The notes under the pieces are model-generated. The model was not told the DNA's origin, ran no database searches, and worked only from the letters and a program-made list of their open reading frames with translations. Of a stretch of DNA of 64,000 nucleotides, positions 42,446-53,390 are shown one piece after another. A program made the position numbers and the translations under genes. Positions within the stretch are counted from its first letter, which is position 1, and every line of letters begins with the position of its first letter. Source of the stretch: Umbilicaria muhlenbergii (Eukaryota; Ascomycota; Lecanoromycetes; Umbilicariales; Umbilicariaceae); contig KK106986.1 in the NCBI GenBank assembly GCA_000611775.1, positions 186,001-250,000 of the forward strand, given 5' to 3'.

Positions 42446-43740
42446 GGACAGCCATCGATCATCATGGACTTACGAGGATGGTGATGAGGTGTAATTGCCA
42501 GCTCGGCGGTTGACCGACGATTTCAGGGAAGATGTGGCCCTAACAACAATCGGATAAACCGAAGGTCATCAGGAGTTGTGGGCTTAGCATGGTTCGGAGC
42601 ACTTGAATTGAAGTACGGCAGGGAGATTGCATGGTTCTAGGTGCTAGCAGTGTATGGGACGCAGGAGCTTTCGCAGAGTTTCGCAGAAATCAAAAAAGTC
42701 CTTTCAGTCTCGTCTCTATTGTGGCGTCTGCTAGGGTTGTGAGGGCTGGGATAGCCGAGGTGTTATCGGGGGCGGCGCTGTTCATGGACATAGTTAGAGA
42801 AGGGCCAGCGAGCTTTCACCCCTTCACTCCGATACGAATTTGCATCAGTTCAATACCACATGATTCAATTTCTAGAAGGCATAGTGATCTCAATATTCTC
42901 TTCAATATTCTCTCGATTGTAATTTGCAACAGGTAGCTTGACTAACTTGGCCTTTCGCCATTGCGGTTTTCTGCCGCAGGAAGGAAAATAATTTGCTTCC
43001 CACGGGGTTTCTATTGCTACAAGTACCTACCGTACAAGTACCTATCGTATTTGCCAGGCAACTACACATAACCCGGTGCCGTCAGCACGTCCGACTAACT
43101 CCCCGAATCGACGTGCCCATCTCGCGTTTCCCTCCTTTCCTAATCGAGTCACCATTTCTCGAAAAGGATGATCGTCGAACGTCGTAAGGCTCCACAACCT
43201 CAACTCGCGTGTTTCATCTTTCGCGTTATCCCGTAAAAGATCTTCGTTCCTCACTTCCCGCCTCACCTTATCGAGATCTTATCTCTTATCGCAATCTCCC
43301 CCTCTCAAACCACGTACCTATCAAAATGACGTCGTGTCCATAATTCGCACCTCCTGTACTGTACCGGAGTAGTGTCCCCGGTCTTGCCAGCACGATTGAC
43401 GAAACCCAAGGTCTTTAGCACTCACCAATCACCTGATATACTTGGCCAACCCGCCCGACGCATAGAAATCCAGCCCCCCGCCCCCAATCCAATCGTCCGC
43501 ATTACTTCCACCACCCCCGGTTTTTCCACCCGCAAACATCGCCATCCGGAACAACCACTCCCACTCCATCCTTCCAACCCCACCATCACCCTTGTCAACA
43601 TCGATCAACCCTCTCCAACACCCTCTTCACCCCCGCCTCCATCATCAACCCATCACACCCCCATCGCCTCCCTCCCTCCTCACCACCTCCACCCTCATCA
43701 CCCACCCCCTCACACCCCTCCTCCCAACGAAACCCCCACC
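42446..43740. other. Intergenic, no gene seen
   Basis: About 1.3 kb. Includes a 15-bp direct repeat (tacaagtacctaycg, two copies near 43018-43047) and a C-rich, Pro/His-coding stretch from about 43440 that leads into the next gene. Confidence 0.45.
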
Positions 43741-43980
43741 ATGTCCACCACCACCTCCAACAACACCCCCACCAACGAGACCCTAACCGTCATCGCCATC
43801 CTCGTCACCACGGCCGCCGCCCTCCTCGCCGGCTTGTACATCTCCGGCGCCGCGGGCGACTTGTGGGAATATCTGGTTGGGAAATACGCCGGCGCGGAAG
43901 GGACGGTGGAGGCTGAGAAGAAGGGGAGGGCGGAGAGGAAGGGGGAGGTGGAGGGGGAAACAGGAGGGGAAAGGGGGTGA
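43741..43980 (+). CDS. Small membrane protein, hypothetical
   Basis: A 79-residue frame with a good ATG (MSTTTSNNTPTNETLTVIAI), one membrane helix (about residues 16-38, ending GLYISGAAGDLWEYLVGKYA) and a charged, Glu/Lys/Arg-rich tail. The open frame reaches back to 43372 through Pro/His-rich sequence that looks untranslated. Codon use in the tail is purine-only, so part of it may be low-complexity drift. No family recognised. Confidence 0.4.
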   Translation: MSTTTSNNTPTNETLTVIAILVTTAAALLAGLYISGAAGDLWEYLVGKYAGAEGTVEAEKKGRAERKGEVEGETGGERG

Positions 43981-45681
43981 GAAGATTGAGGGAGGGGGGG
44001 AGGTGAGATGGTTACTAGGTGTGGGGTTGGTCGGAGGGAGGAGGTTGCTGGGGCTTGGGACTGGGGTCGCTAGGGGCGGGTNNNNNNNNNNNNNNNNGGG
44101 GAAGGGGGGGGGATTAATTGAGAGGGAAGGGGGTAGGTGGGGAGGGAAGAGTGGGGCGAGGGAGGGGAGTGAGAAGTGAGGAGGTGCGGAGGTGAGATGG
44201 TGAGATGGTGAAAAGTTGAGCCAGGTTGGGAGAGGGAAGAGTGTTGTTGTATGCCTTGGCGTTAGGGAATGGTCGTGATGGATACCCAAGGAATGTGAAG
44301 GCATTTTATCGCCAAATCTCGGAATATTGCGGAGGAGTTACGTTTCAAGAATGTCGAGTTGGGACATTCAGGGTCTGAGCAGTGGCCATGAGCATTGCAT
44401 TTTGTGAGTTTGGAGGTAGGGTCGGAAGAGAGTCCTGCTGGGTTCACAACCTTAGGTCTGATGCACGTGTACGCTATCAAGCTAGTATAAGGAGCCCCAC
44501 GGGTATCACGCTCGGGATTTTTATTTCCCGGCTAGCATGCGAAATCATTGCTTTAGGTAATAGTCTGCGCTGTTGCCACCAGATCCTTTACTACCCTCAC
44601 GAAGCCGTGGAAGCGTAGCACGAGCAGAAACGTAATGCGCGCCGTGCCTACCTTGATCTACCATGCAATGCTTCCTTCAAGCACGCAGTCGTGGCAGAGT
44701 ACACCGTGTGTTCCCGCGATGGTCAAGGTAGTGCAACAAGGCAACAACAACACATGCAAGGTCTATGACGATGATTGGCCCATCCCAAGCCCTGGCAAGG
44801 AGCAAGGCTGGTCTGGATCTGCGAAGGCCACTAGTGATGAGCTTAAGCAGATGTGAAAATCGAGGTCTAGACATCCGATGGATAAATGCGTGGCCGCGCT
44901 TCTACCCTGGCGTCTCTTTCAGGCCCTGCATCCAAAAGAGGGGGTGCGATCTACACCTGACCCGTTCATCCGTTGCGGTATTGAGCCCGGTGGCGCATAG
45001 CACGCGCTGTGATTGGCGATAGACTGCGGTCATCTTGCATGGCTTAGTCTTGGAGACGACGAACTGGGACGAGAGAGCCCGGAAGGCGTCTTGCCGACTG
45101 CAAACCCAAGATGCTAAGCCGTGCGCCTCCAAAGCTACCTCGATCAAATGTCCGCACCACAGCACTACAGTCACTGCTGCTACTACACGTCTTTGCGATC
45201 ATTTCCACATCCCGCTTGCAAGCCCCGCATCATTTCCCTTCTAGCTGGTATTTGGGACCCCGCCTCATGCGGCCAGCAGGGTGCAGGGAAGACAGCTGGC
45301 GGCCCATATGACGCCTTTGACTGCAAAGGGGACTCGGAACGCAGATTCAGCAGTGATGATCTGCCTGAAGAGGCATTTTAGCTACTCCAGACAACGGCTT
45401 GGTAGCTGCCAAGGGCTTGCGGAGATGATAGCTATTGGCTTTGATATAGCTCCGGATGCTGGATCTCCCGCTGGCTTCTACAAGCTGGGATAGCTTGTAG
45501 CTCTATCGATTTTCTCTTGGATGATCAAGTACTTTTCCCCGCCTCTGCTTTGTAGCTAGCTATAACTGCTGTACCTCCCCTGGTGTTCTTGACCGTCAAG
45601 CCGCTGTTATATTCTACACTGAGAAACATCTTCCATCTATAATCCTATCCCACCCTTCCAGTCGTTGAATTCACGTCCAAG
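43981..45681. other. Intergenic, no gene seen
   Basis: 1.7 kb with the G-rich tract and gap at its left end. Frames of 60-90 codons occur on both strands but none has motifs. Upstream region of the ferritin-like gene at the right end. Confidence 0.45.
44082..44097. other. Assembly gap (16 N)
   Basis: Run of 16 N in a G-rich tract downstream of the small membrane protein frame. Confidence 0.99.
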
Positions 45682-46986
45682 ATGCGTTCCATCAGCATCA
45701 TTTCAGCCTTTCTGGCCGCTGGCCTCAGCGTTGCATCGCCAATTGAGAAGCGTGTTACTGCGCCGAAAGTAGATGATGGCATCATTGTACGTCCCTGCAA
45801 GTCTTTTTCGCTACTCAGCCCTAACTTATTCAACAGCTCAACTACGCCCTGACTCTCGAATATCTAGAGCGCAAGTTCTACCAAGAGGGGCTGGCCAACT
45901 ACAGCCAAGCCGACTTCGTGGCCGCTGGCTTCCCCGATCCCTTCTACGCCAACCTGAAGGAGATCTATGTCGACGAACAAACCCACGTCAGTTTCTTGGT
46001 GGGTGCCCTTGCGGCAGCTGGCATCACTCCTACGGTTGAGCTGCAATATTCGTTCCCTGCTACGGATGTCAAGTCGTTTGTGACGCTTTCGAGCGTCCTC
46101 GAGGGCGTGGGTGTCTCTGCGTAAGTGCACCAACTCGACGTGCAAGCGACCCGACCCAAACCTAATAGAAGATTTACAGGTATCTCGGAGCAGCAGCCTC
46201 AATCATGGAACCAGCTTACCTCACGGCTGCTGGAGCCATCCTGACAGTCGAAGCCCGTCACTCGTCCTACATCCGAGCTTCTCTCGGCGAATCGCCATTC
46301 CCGAATCCATTCGATACACCCCTCGACTTTGTAAGCATCCTGCTACTCCTTGAGCAGTTACGACCAATGCTGACACCCAACAGAATGAAGTTTACAGCCT
46401 TGCATCCGCATTCATCGTCGGTGGCAGCAGTCCCGTAACCCTACCCTTCATGGCCTTCCCCGCCCTCACGCTCCAATGCACTCAATACTACTACGAGTAA
46501 GCGCAACACATCTCCCGCATACCCGTCTCCAGCACTAACTGCATCTGTCTGCAGGGCCAATAGATCATCCGTGACCTTCTCCGGCGCCTTCACCGCCGCC
46601 AAAGCATTCAACAGCAACATCACCAGCTCGACACCCATCTACGCCGTCTTCTTCTCCGGGTTGATGCAGGTAAATCATCATCTCCTTCTGTCTAGATACA
46701 ATCCTGGATAAGTACTAAGGCATCACTGCAGATCCCAGTGCAAGTCCGCGTAACAGGCAATAAAGACTACAAGATCTCGACACTACCCGGGGGCATCAGC
46801 GGACAGGTTTACGTCGTCCTGTCGAAGAGCGACAAGGACTTCTCCGACGACTCTATCATCGCTGGGCCAGCTATCCTCGAGGTATGAGATCGCCTCTGTT
46901 GTAGCGACCAAAGAATTGATACTGACACCCATACTCAGGTCTACCCGAAAGGCGAGAAACCATCGACGCCCCACCCGACATGCTGA
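45682..46986 (+). CDS. Secreted ferritin-like protein (Rds1 / stress-response type)
   Basis: Seven exons (45682-45786, 45837-46120, 46180-46330, 46384-46496, 46555-46669, 46732-46881, 46939-46986) sum to 321 residues; all joints keep frame. The start [20 protein letters not shown] is a signal peptide followed by IEKR, a likely Kex2 site. The four-helix ferritin-like part shows [25 protein letters not shown], a third helix in [15 protein letters not shown] and E/H residues at metal-ligand spacing. The C-terminal third has beta-rich sequence ([14 protein letters not shown]). Homologues such as S. pombe Rds1 rise under glucose, ammonium or stress changes; the biochemical role is unknown. Seven small exons make this the most fragmented gene here. 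Confidence 0.88.
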
Positions 46987-48825
46987 TAGTGTGCGCCCGC
47001 CAGGCACGGCATAACCATCGGAGTTTGAGTCTTTTGTTTGTGGCAATGGAGCAGCTGTATGTCCGCAGCGCCCGGAAACCGAGGCACAACAGCCATTCAT
47101 TAATCAAAAGCCCCATATTATTACTTTCACTGTGTAAAGCCAAAATGAACTAATTAGTTGCTGTAATACATATAATACATTTCCGTTGATTGGAAGCTTT
47201 GGGTACAGGCTGTTGTGTATGTATAAAGCACTTGGAATTACATTCAACTTCCTCGCAAGGCAACAGCTACCTTTTCACCTACCTTTTCACCTACCATCGT
47301 CGAGGTCACGTGCATGATTATCTGCCCCGATTGATACAAGCTGCATACCTCCGGCAGCCCAGCTCGTGACCGGTCCTCGTAAAATAACATCAACCCCTAG
47401 TTCTTACACTGACAACCCTTTCCCCCTAAAATAATAGGACGACTGGTCATAGACGTACTTAAAAATGCTCAAAAATAAAAAAAAATACTTGTCCACCACG
47501 CCCAACGCTTGATGTCTTACTAGTGGATTACCCCACGTCTCCATGACTTCAAGTACTTCTACACAGCGACACAGGTGTTTGTTGATCGGCATTCCCAAAA
47601 CCCGCCCCCAAACCCCGGAAAAGCACCAAGTCAAAAGCCCCAACCCAGACCCCCCATCCCAGCTCCCACCCGCCTGCGCAAGTTCCGCGCGGGCATCGAG
47701 ATCAGGTGCGCGCCGCTCGCCGTTTGCGAAGACGTACACTCCCGCTGCCGAAGTGGTCGCCAGAGGGGATCGAAGCCGGATTCAAAGTTTGATGAGCCCA
47801 TTAGGTTTGATGGTGCCGTTGATATGGTCTGCTTGAATATAGGGCCCAACGGCTGCAAAAGCCGGGAATCGGTAATCGCTTCGTCTGGATGTCGGTCAAG
47901 GGGCACGAAACCCCAACCGGAGTAAAGACGGGGCGTGGAAGGCGTCAATGGAAAAGAAGCTGACGAGGTGGACTAGAACTCGGCGTCTGCTCACGGGACG
48001 GAGGTTTCCAGCGCGACACCAGCAGTGGAATTGTGGACGAGAGATTCGGCGGATCCGAACGTAGCGAATCCATCGTTGCGGAATTATGAAAAGGGCCGTA
48101 CGGTGTTCATGCTGCTTGTTATAAAGTTTGACGTTTTGGTTCTGCCGTCCGTTCAATCCGTTGCGGTAAAGAAGCGTACAAGAATGAACATTTCTCTAAG
48201 AATATAAAATATTCAAACCACAAGCAAGCTAGTCAAAAGGAGGTATGAGAAAATGACTGTCGAAGCTACCACAGTCATGTTCTCAGCGCGGAGATTCACC
48301 AGCAGTCATTAATACCGTGGACTTAATACTACGCTGAGCTGTACTCCGATAAACACCTCAGAACGCTCAGCATAGACATCATCCAGCCAGTGTAAGAAGA
48401 AATCTGCAATAAATCACCATTTCTTTTTTGCACAAGATGAATTGGGTGCACTATATATATTGTCATCGTGATCCAGCACTCCCTTACAACCTCACCATGA
48501 TTCTTGCAGCCGGACACTGATCAATCAGCTGAGCTCTATCTTCGTGCGCATTCTGGCAACGATTTCGAATGAAAAATGTTGATCCGTCCGATTGCTCAAT
48601 TAGAAACAGAACTGCTCTTCGATATGCTTGCAGCACGCACGTGGCATATATAGGATTATATCGAGAGAGGACTGTTTGATAGATGTCCTGAGTGACGTGG
48701 GCTGAGTGGCTAGATCCGTATCTGGCCCACACGGGACTCGGCGTTTATGTGCCACCTCCTTGAAAAGCGCTGTCTGTTTGGGAGTAAGAGCGTTAGCCGA
48801 GTGCATTTTTGGTCATGAGAGCTAA
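46987..48825. other. Intergenic, no gene seen
   Basis: About 1.8 kb, richer in A and T than its surroundings between 48050 and 48650. Has a small repeat (accttttcacct, two copies, about 47270-47295). A minus-strand frame at 48600-48806 faces the next gene and has no clear motif. Confidence 0.45.
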
Positions 48826-49372
48826 GATCATGAGCAAAAAGAAAAAGTGGTGAAGTTGGGAAAGGATGAGAATGATGGCTGTGAAGATCGCTTGATCTTG
48901 TCCAGAGAGGAGATGGAGCAGAAATTTCCTCAGTTCAACTTCTTGACTTGTTCGGAGCAGTGGGATTACGAACCGCATACCATCGAAGCTGCAACTGAGC
49001 GCGCCGAATGTGTTAGACGGGATCTGAAAGAACTTGCAAAAGTGTACAAGAATATTGCATTGGTCACGCATAGAGGCTTCATTGCTTTCCTTGCTCAAGG
49101 GAGCAGATTTGACGTTTGTGGTACGCCAACAATCTTCACAAAGCGATACTCCAACTGCAATCATAGTGAACTAAATCACTCTAGAAATCCGCTCGTATCG
49201 ATCCGCAGAAGATGACGAGGTGGAGAGGCTGAGACATAGTACAAACGTCGATACGCATGACATCCAAGACTTTGGTCCCGCAGTGTTGGTCCCAGCCCTG
49301 GAGGCTGTTGAAGACATCGCGAAGGTCGAGCCGGAACCGGGTGTTGAGGAGAAGATGGCCGTGGTGTTTTGA
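48826..49372 (+). pseudogene. Phosphoglycerate-mutase-like (histidine phosphatase) C-terminal part; 5' end missing
   Basis: Two exons (about 48826-49120 and 49185-49372, 64-nt intron in phase 1) code for the back half of a fungal histidine phosphatase: LTCSEQWDYEPHT, a helix ATERAECVRRDLKELAKVYK, then IALVTHRGFIAFLAQG with the second catalytic His, and an acidic end. The front half with the RHG catalytic motif is absent, and the frame is closed just upstream by a stop at 48823. An acceptor-like ag at 48824-48826 leaves open a missing upstream exon, but 300 bp of upstream plus-strand sequence shows no such exon. Most likely a truncated relic; a gene with a distant first exon is less likely. 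Confidence 0.55.
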
Positions 49373-49745
49373 GAAACAATTTTGGCTTGGGTGTCTTGCG
49401 CTGGCTATGTGCAGGGGACTTTTTCTTCCAAAAGCGCTGGATCATTCAGCGCAGTGCCGAAACATCTGTCCAGTAGATGTTCTAGGATACAGCATTGTGA
49501 AAGATAGACTTTCGTTCCCACTGCATCAAGGGTTATATAAAGACTCTCATGTGCTCAGCGTCCCTGGCCTCTGGCGACAGGCTCACGAAGCAAAAAGGCA
49601 TTTGGCGGGCTTATCAGAGGAAGGTAGGGTAGGGATAAGAGTTGCGACTTCGGCGTCGAGACATTTATACAAAACCGGACTAGCGCGATTACACAGAACG
49701 CGTGCCTCGCGCCGACCCCCATAGGGTAAAGGTTAACCGCGAGAG
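49373..49745. other. Intergenic, no gene seen
   Basis: 373 bp between the relic and the next gene; no motif. Confidence 0.5.
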
Positions 49746-51453
49746 ATGTTCAGTAACATGAGCTCACAGCAGTCTTTGAAGGACGAGGTCCTATCCTCGC
49801 CATCCAGAGCGCAATCCAAGTCACAGCCATCATATCGCCCCAGTAAAGCTCTTCCCTACGAGCTGCGCGAACACTCCATCATCTACTTCGAAGAAGCACT
49901 CTGTACGCTTGGCACCCCGCCATACATTCGACATACCCTCAACTGACCCTCGACCAGACAGTCAAGCTCTCACACTCCTGATCTCCCTTCTCACCTCCGG
50001 CAATTCCTTGAATCATCTCTCAGCTGCATTTGTCTCACCCTCACAACATCTCGCCCTTGCCGCAACGCTCGCGGTACACCCCTCCCTAACCACCCGCGCA
50101 AGATCCGCAGATCGATTACAGGCTGCCAATCTCGCACTACGATATTTACGACTAGTACATCAACATGTCGGACCTATCAATGCGAACTTCCACGAAGCCT
50201 TCGCATTTACCAGTGCAGGGACATCCTCTCGACGTGGGGGCAGCACGCGAAGGAGGACTGGGGAAGACGCCAATCCCGTAGCCCAGGATGCGGAGAACGT
50301 GAACACGGATCTAGCCAGTACTGAGAGTCTGTGGGCTCGTGCCGAAGATTTCTGGCATGTTGTCGGCTGGGCTTTCAACTGCAGTGTGGTACATAAAAGG
50401 CGGTGGGAGAGATGGAGGGCCTGGTTGGAATACATGCTGCAAGTATTGGAGGATGATTGGAACCTACGGCGAAACATGACCGACACCGAAAAACTCGACG
50501 GACGAGAAGATCCGAGGGAAGCGAGCTTGATAGTCACTTACCTCGGCGCAGACGGTTCGAGAACAGGAAAGGAGAGGAGGGTAGTACGAGCCATATTCGC
50601 AGACGGCAGTCCTCGCACCCTGACCGAATTCAAAGAAATCTGGCGGCACGAACCGCGCGAGAGAAAAACCGACAGCGACGCCACGAAGAAACTCGAAGCG
50701 AAAGTCAACGTCGACGAAGACATCTACGGGGACTACCTCAAAGACGAAGACGACTCCGACCTCGAAGACGACCCCGCCATCCTTCCCACCCCCTCCCCTC
50801 CCCCCGCCCCCTCCGCCGCCGACGCCGACTCCCCTCCCACCCTCCCCAGCGGCGCCGACCCCCTCGGCGGCATCTCCTCCCTAACCCTCCGCCTGCGCCT
50901 CCTCTCCCTCCTCTCCAGCGTATCCTTCACCCACCCCCCCCTCTTCACCCCCATAACGACCCTCTACGACCTCTACCTCACCCAGATCCGGCCCCTCCCC
51001 CTCCCCACCTTCTCCGTCTTCCTCTCCTCCCCCTCCCTCCGCCACCTCGCCCCCTCCGCCGCCTCGTCCCTGACGCAATACCTGCTGCGCACCCTCATCT
51101 CCGCATCCGCCCCGCTCCCGGTAAAAGACGATCTGACGCAGGAAGTGCTGGAGCAGAGCTATCTGCCGTACGCGGCCAATACGGCCAGTGTGGCGGATAA
51201 TGCCAAGGTGAGTTTGTGCGTGGAGGCGCTGCTGAGGTTGTGGGATGCGCATGTGGGGTTGGAGTGGAGTGAGGGGTTGAATAGGGCCGTGGAGGAGGGG
51301 ATTGAGGCGAGGGAGGCGAAGGCGAGGAGGGATGGGAGGGGGAGGAGGAGGGGGGGTGAGGGGCAGGGCGGGGGTGGGGTGGAGGAGGATAGGGTTTGGT
51401 TGAGGTTGAGCGCGGAGCGGATGAGGGGGTTGGTGGAGATGGTGAGGCCGTGA
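49746..51453 (+). CDS. Conserved fungal protein of unknown function
   Basis: Exons 49746-49902 and 49958-51453 give 550 residues. The 55-nt intron joins YFEEALYSQALTLLISLLTS, which reads as one helix. The N-terminal half is helical and shows FWHVVGWAFNCSVVHKRRWE followed by WRAWLEYMLQVLEDDWNLR, a tryptophan-rich signature. An acidic DEDIYGDYLKDEDDSDLEDD stretch near residue 310 is followed by a Pro/Ser-rich linker, then a second helical part (LTLRLRLLSLLSSVSFTHPP to VSLCVEALLRLWDAHVGLEW) and a Gly/Arg-rich tail. I recall this type as a single-copy protein of filamentous fungi but cannot name it. The middle is extremely C-rich. No enzyme motif seen. Confidence 0.78.
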
Positions 51454-51911
51454 TAGAAGGGCTGGAAGGATCGGGTTGGTGAGACCAACGATAGATCTCA
51501 TCTCGAGCGTGGTGAGGATGCAATGTGATAGGCTTCGTCGCGGCATGAGTGTGAAGTTGGCTGCTGAATTGAAATGGCTACCTTATGGCGTCGGACATCC
51601 TTTGAGACTAACCTGCGGTCTGGATCTGGTGTCTTGCGTAGACCCTTGATCGTGCCTGATCTCACAACAGGACTATGGTTTTCAAGGCGGCGGAGTAGGC
51701 AACGAGTCAATTGCTCATAGACGAGTCTACCTACAATGGCTGACCATGAGCCAACAACCTGTCAACCGCTACCGAATTTTTTAAACGCAAACCCAAAGCA
51801 CACTCCGAAGCCGCAATACCACTTTTATCGATCTTCAGGATCCCCCGACAAAAACCCTACTCTCATACGATGACTCTGGAAAATTATCAGCAGCCGCAAG
51901 CAGTGGAATTT
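51454..51911. other. Intergenic between convergent genes, no gene seen
   Basis: 458 bp, no motif. Confidence 0.5.
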
Positions 51912-52575
51912 TCAGGCCCTGCTTACCGAAGGTAACTTAGGGATCACGACAGCCAACACCGCCAAAAAATTGATGGTGAAGTACGTCAAGCCATAGTGCG
52001 TATAGTGCGTGCTGAGTAGAAACAGCACTATCGGCACACTCAGGAGGAATTTCTTTGCAGGCGTGTATTGATCACCGTTGTCGATCTGCTCCCACATGTT
52101 CAGGTTATCGTAAGCACCGGCGTTGAACTCAAAGGGCACGCCCCGCACCCAGTGGAACATGAGGTACGATCCGAACATGTAGGAGATGTTGGTCAGGGTC
52201 CAGGATGTTTCTTGCGACATTCCTGGAACGATGTCGAATAGTATCTTTAGTGCGAGGATGAGAACGATGTGGATGGTCCATGCGCCTGTGGGGGTGAGTC
52301 AATTAGCAAAGTCTCCGGTGGAGTGACGATAGACCAGAGAAAAGCAGTGCTAGTAGGAGAGGATGCTGCAAATTATCACAGCGCCACTTCTAGGACATCC
52401 TGGAACCCGCATCTTTCAGCTCTCGAAAGAGTATGCACATACCTTTGGCGTTGACCCAAGTCGCGTTCAAGTTTGGCAATGCTGACTGATCACTCATGTG
52501 CTCCATAGACTCTGGCGGCTCTTGGTATATGAGACTGCTCGAGCGCCGCCTCCTTCCTTTCTTGCCATCGTTCAT
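51912..52575 (-). CDS. ORMDL family protein (Orm1/Orm2)
   Basis: Exons 52575-52443 and 52285-51912 give 168 residues. It starts MNDGKKGRRRRSSSLIYQEP with the serine-rich segment that Ypk1-type kinases phosphorylate in yeast Orm proteins. Then the conserved core: NLNATWVNAKGAWTIHIVLI, GMSQETSWTLTNISYMFGSY, VRGVPFEFNAGAYDNLNMWE, DQYTPAKKFLLSVPIVLFLL and HYGLTYFTINFLAVLAVVIP, four membrane helices in the ER. Orm proteins hold back serine palmitoyltransferase, the first step of sphingolipid synthesis. The 157-nt intron is long. The frame stays open for 68 codons upstream of the chosen ATG, so a longer form cannot be excluded, but the chosen start matches family length. Confidence 0.96.
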
Positions 52576-53390
52576 GGTCCTCTCAGCAGAGGGCCTCCTG
52601 GACGGGGCTGGGTTGGTGTTGGCGGCGAACGAGAGGGTACGGGGAAGTAGGAGGGAAGACAGATTGGCGGTATTGAAGGGTTTGACGTTTGATTTGGCGG
52701 AGGACGATTCGTGCGTGAGAGTGGATGGTGAGGTAAGAAGGTGTGAGGTAAGCCTAAGGTATCCAATGTCCACAGACAATGAGCCAGGTAGCCGTTACTG
52801 GTATTGAAGTAGCTAAAGATGAGGGAGATGTGAGGTCTGCGGCTGGCTTGGCTAGAAGTTCCAGCAGGATGACGAAAGTCGACGACTGGCGGGAAAATGC
52901 TTGGTCCAGAGGGATCACAAGTTCTACCGGCAGCCTGCAGCTTTATGCTTGGTGCAAGGGAGGCGGAAACGAATGTGGTGCTAGAGCAGTCTAGACCTTG
53001 GAAATATGACGATCGATGAGATTGAGATGAATGTTCTCAAGTGACCGGAACTCTTCAGTAAGAATAACAGAATGGACCTCGCAGCATTTGCGATGTGGTG
53101 TGATATGATGAAGGGATCCAGGATCTTTCTTGCATCCGGACGGAGGAACGCGAGGCAACATCCCAGCTGTCGCTTTGACCAACGTCTGGGAGCCGGCGCG
53201 GAATTAGCCGAGAAACGTCATTTTATGATCAGCTTCTCAGGTTCTCATGGTCCAAAGGCTCCAGATCCACCTCATAAGCTCATCAACAACGCGTCGCCGT
53301 CTCCACACTTGTCAGGATATCGGATATCGGATATCGAGCATCGTACTCCGAGAAGACACACATCTGATACACGATGACCAATCCTCGTAT
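52576..53390. promoter_or_regulatory. Divergent intergenic region, ORMDL / RRM-zinc-knuckle gene
   Basis: 815 bp between start codons facing away from each other. A short direct repeat of ggatatc units lies at about 53314-53337, close to the right-hand gene. Confidence 0.45.

Noticed and set aside
48600-48806. Minus-strand frame facing the histidine phosphatase relic, considered as an inverted missing half
   Set aside because: It does not contain an RHG motif and only a loose LTP-like resemblance; not enough to claim an inversion.
50457-51200. Arg/Pro-rich plus-strand frame
   Set aside because: Shifted frame of the 550-residue conserved protein in C-rich sequence; composition is the product of GC bias.
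52286-52442. Second intron-borne snoRNA, in the long ORMDL intron
   Set aside because: Only loose C- and D-like boxes in the wrong order and no pairing ends; not supported.
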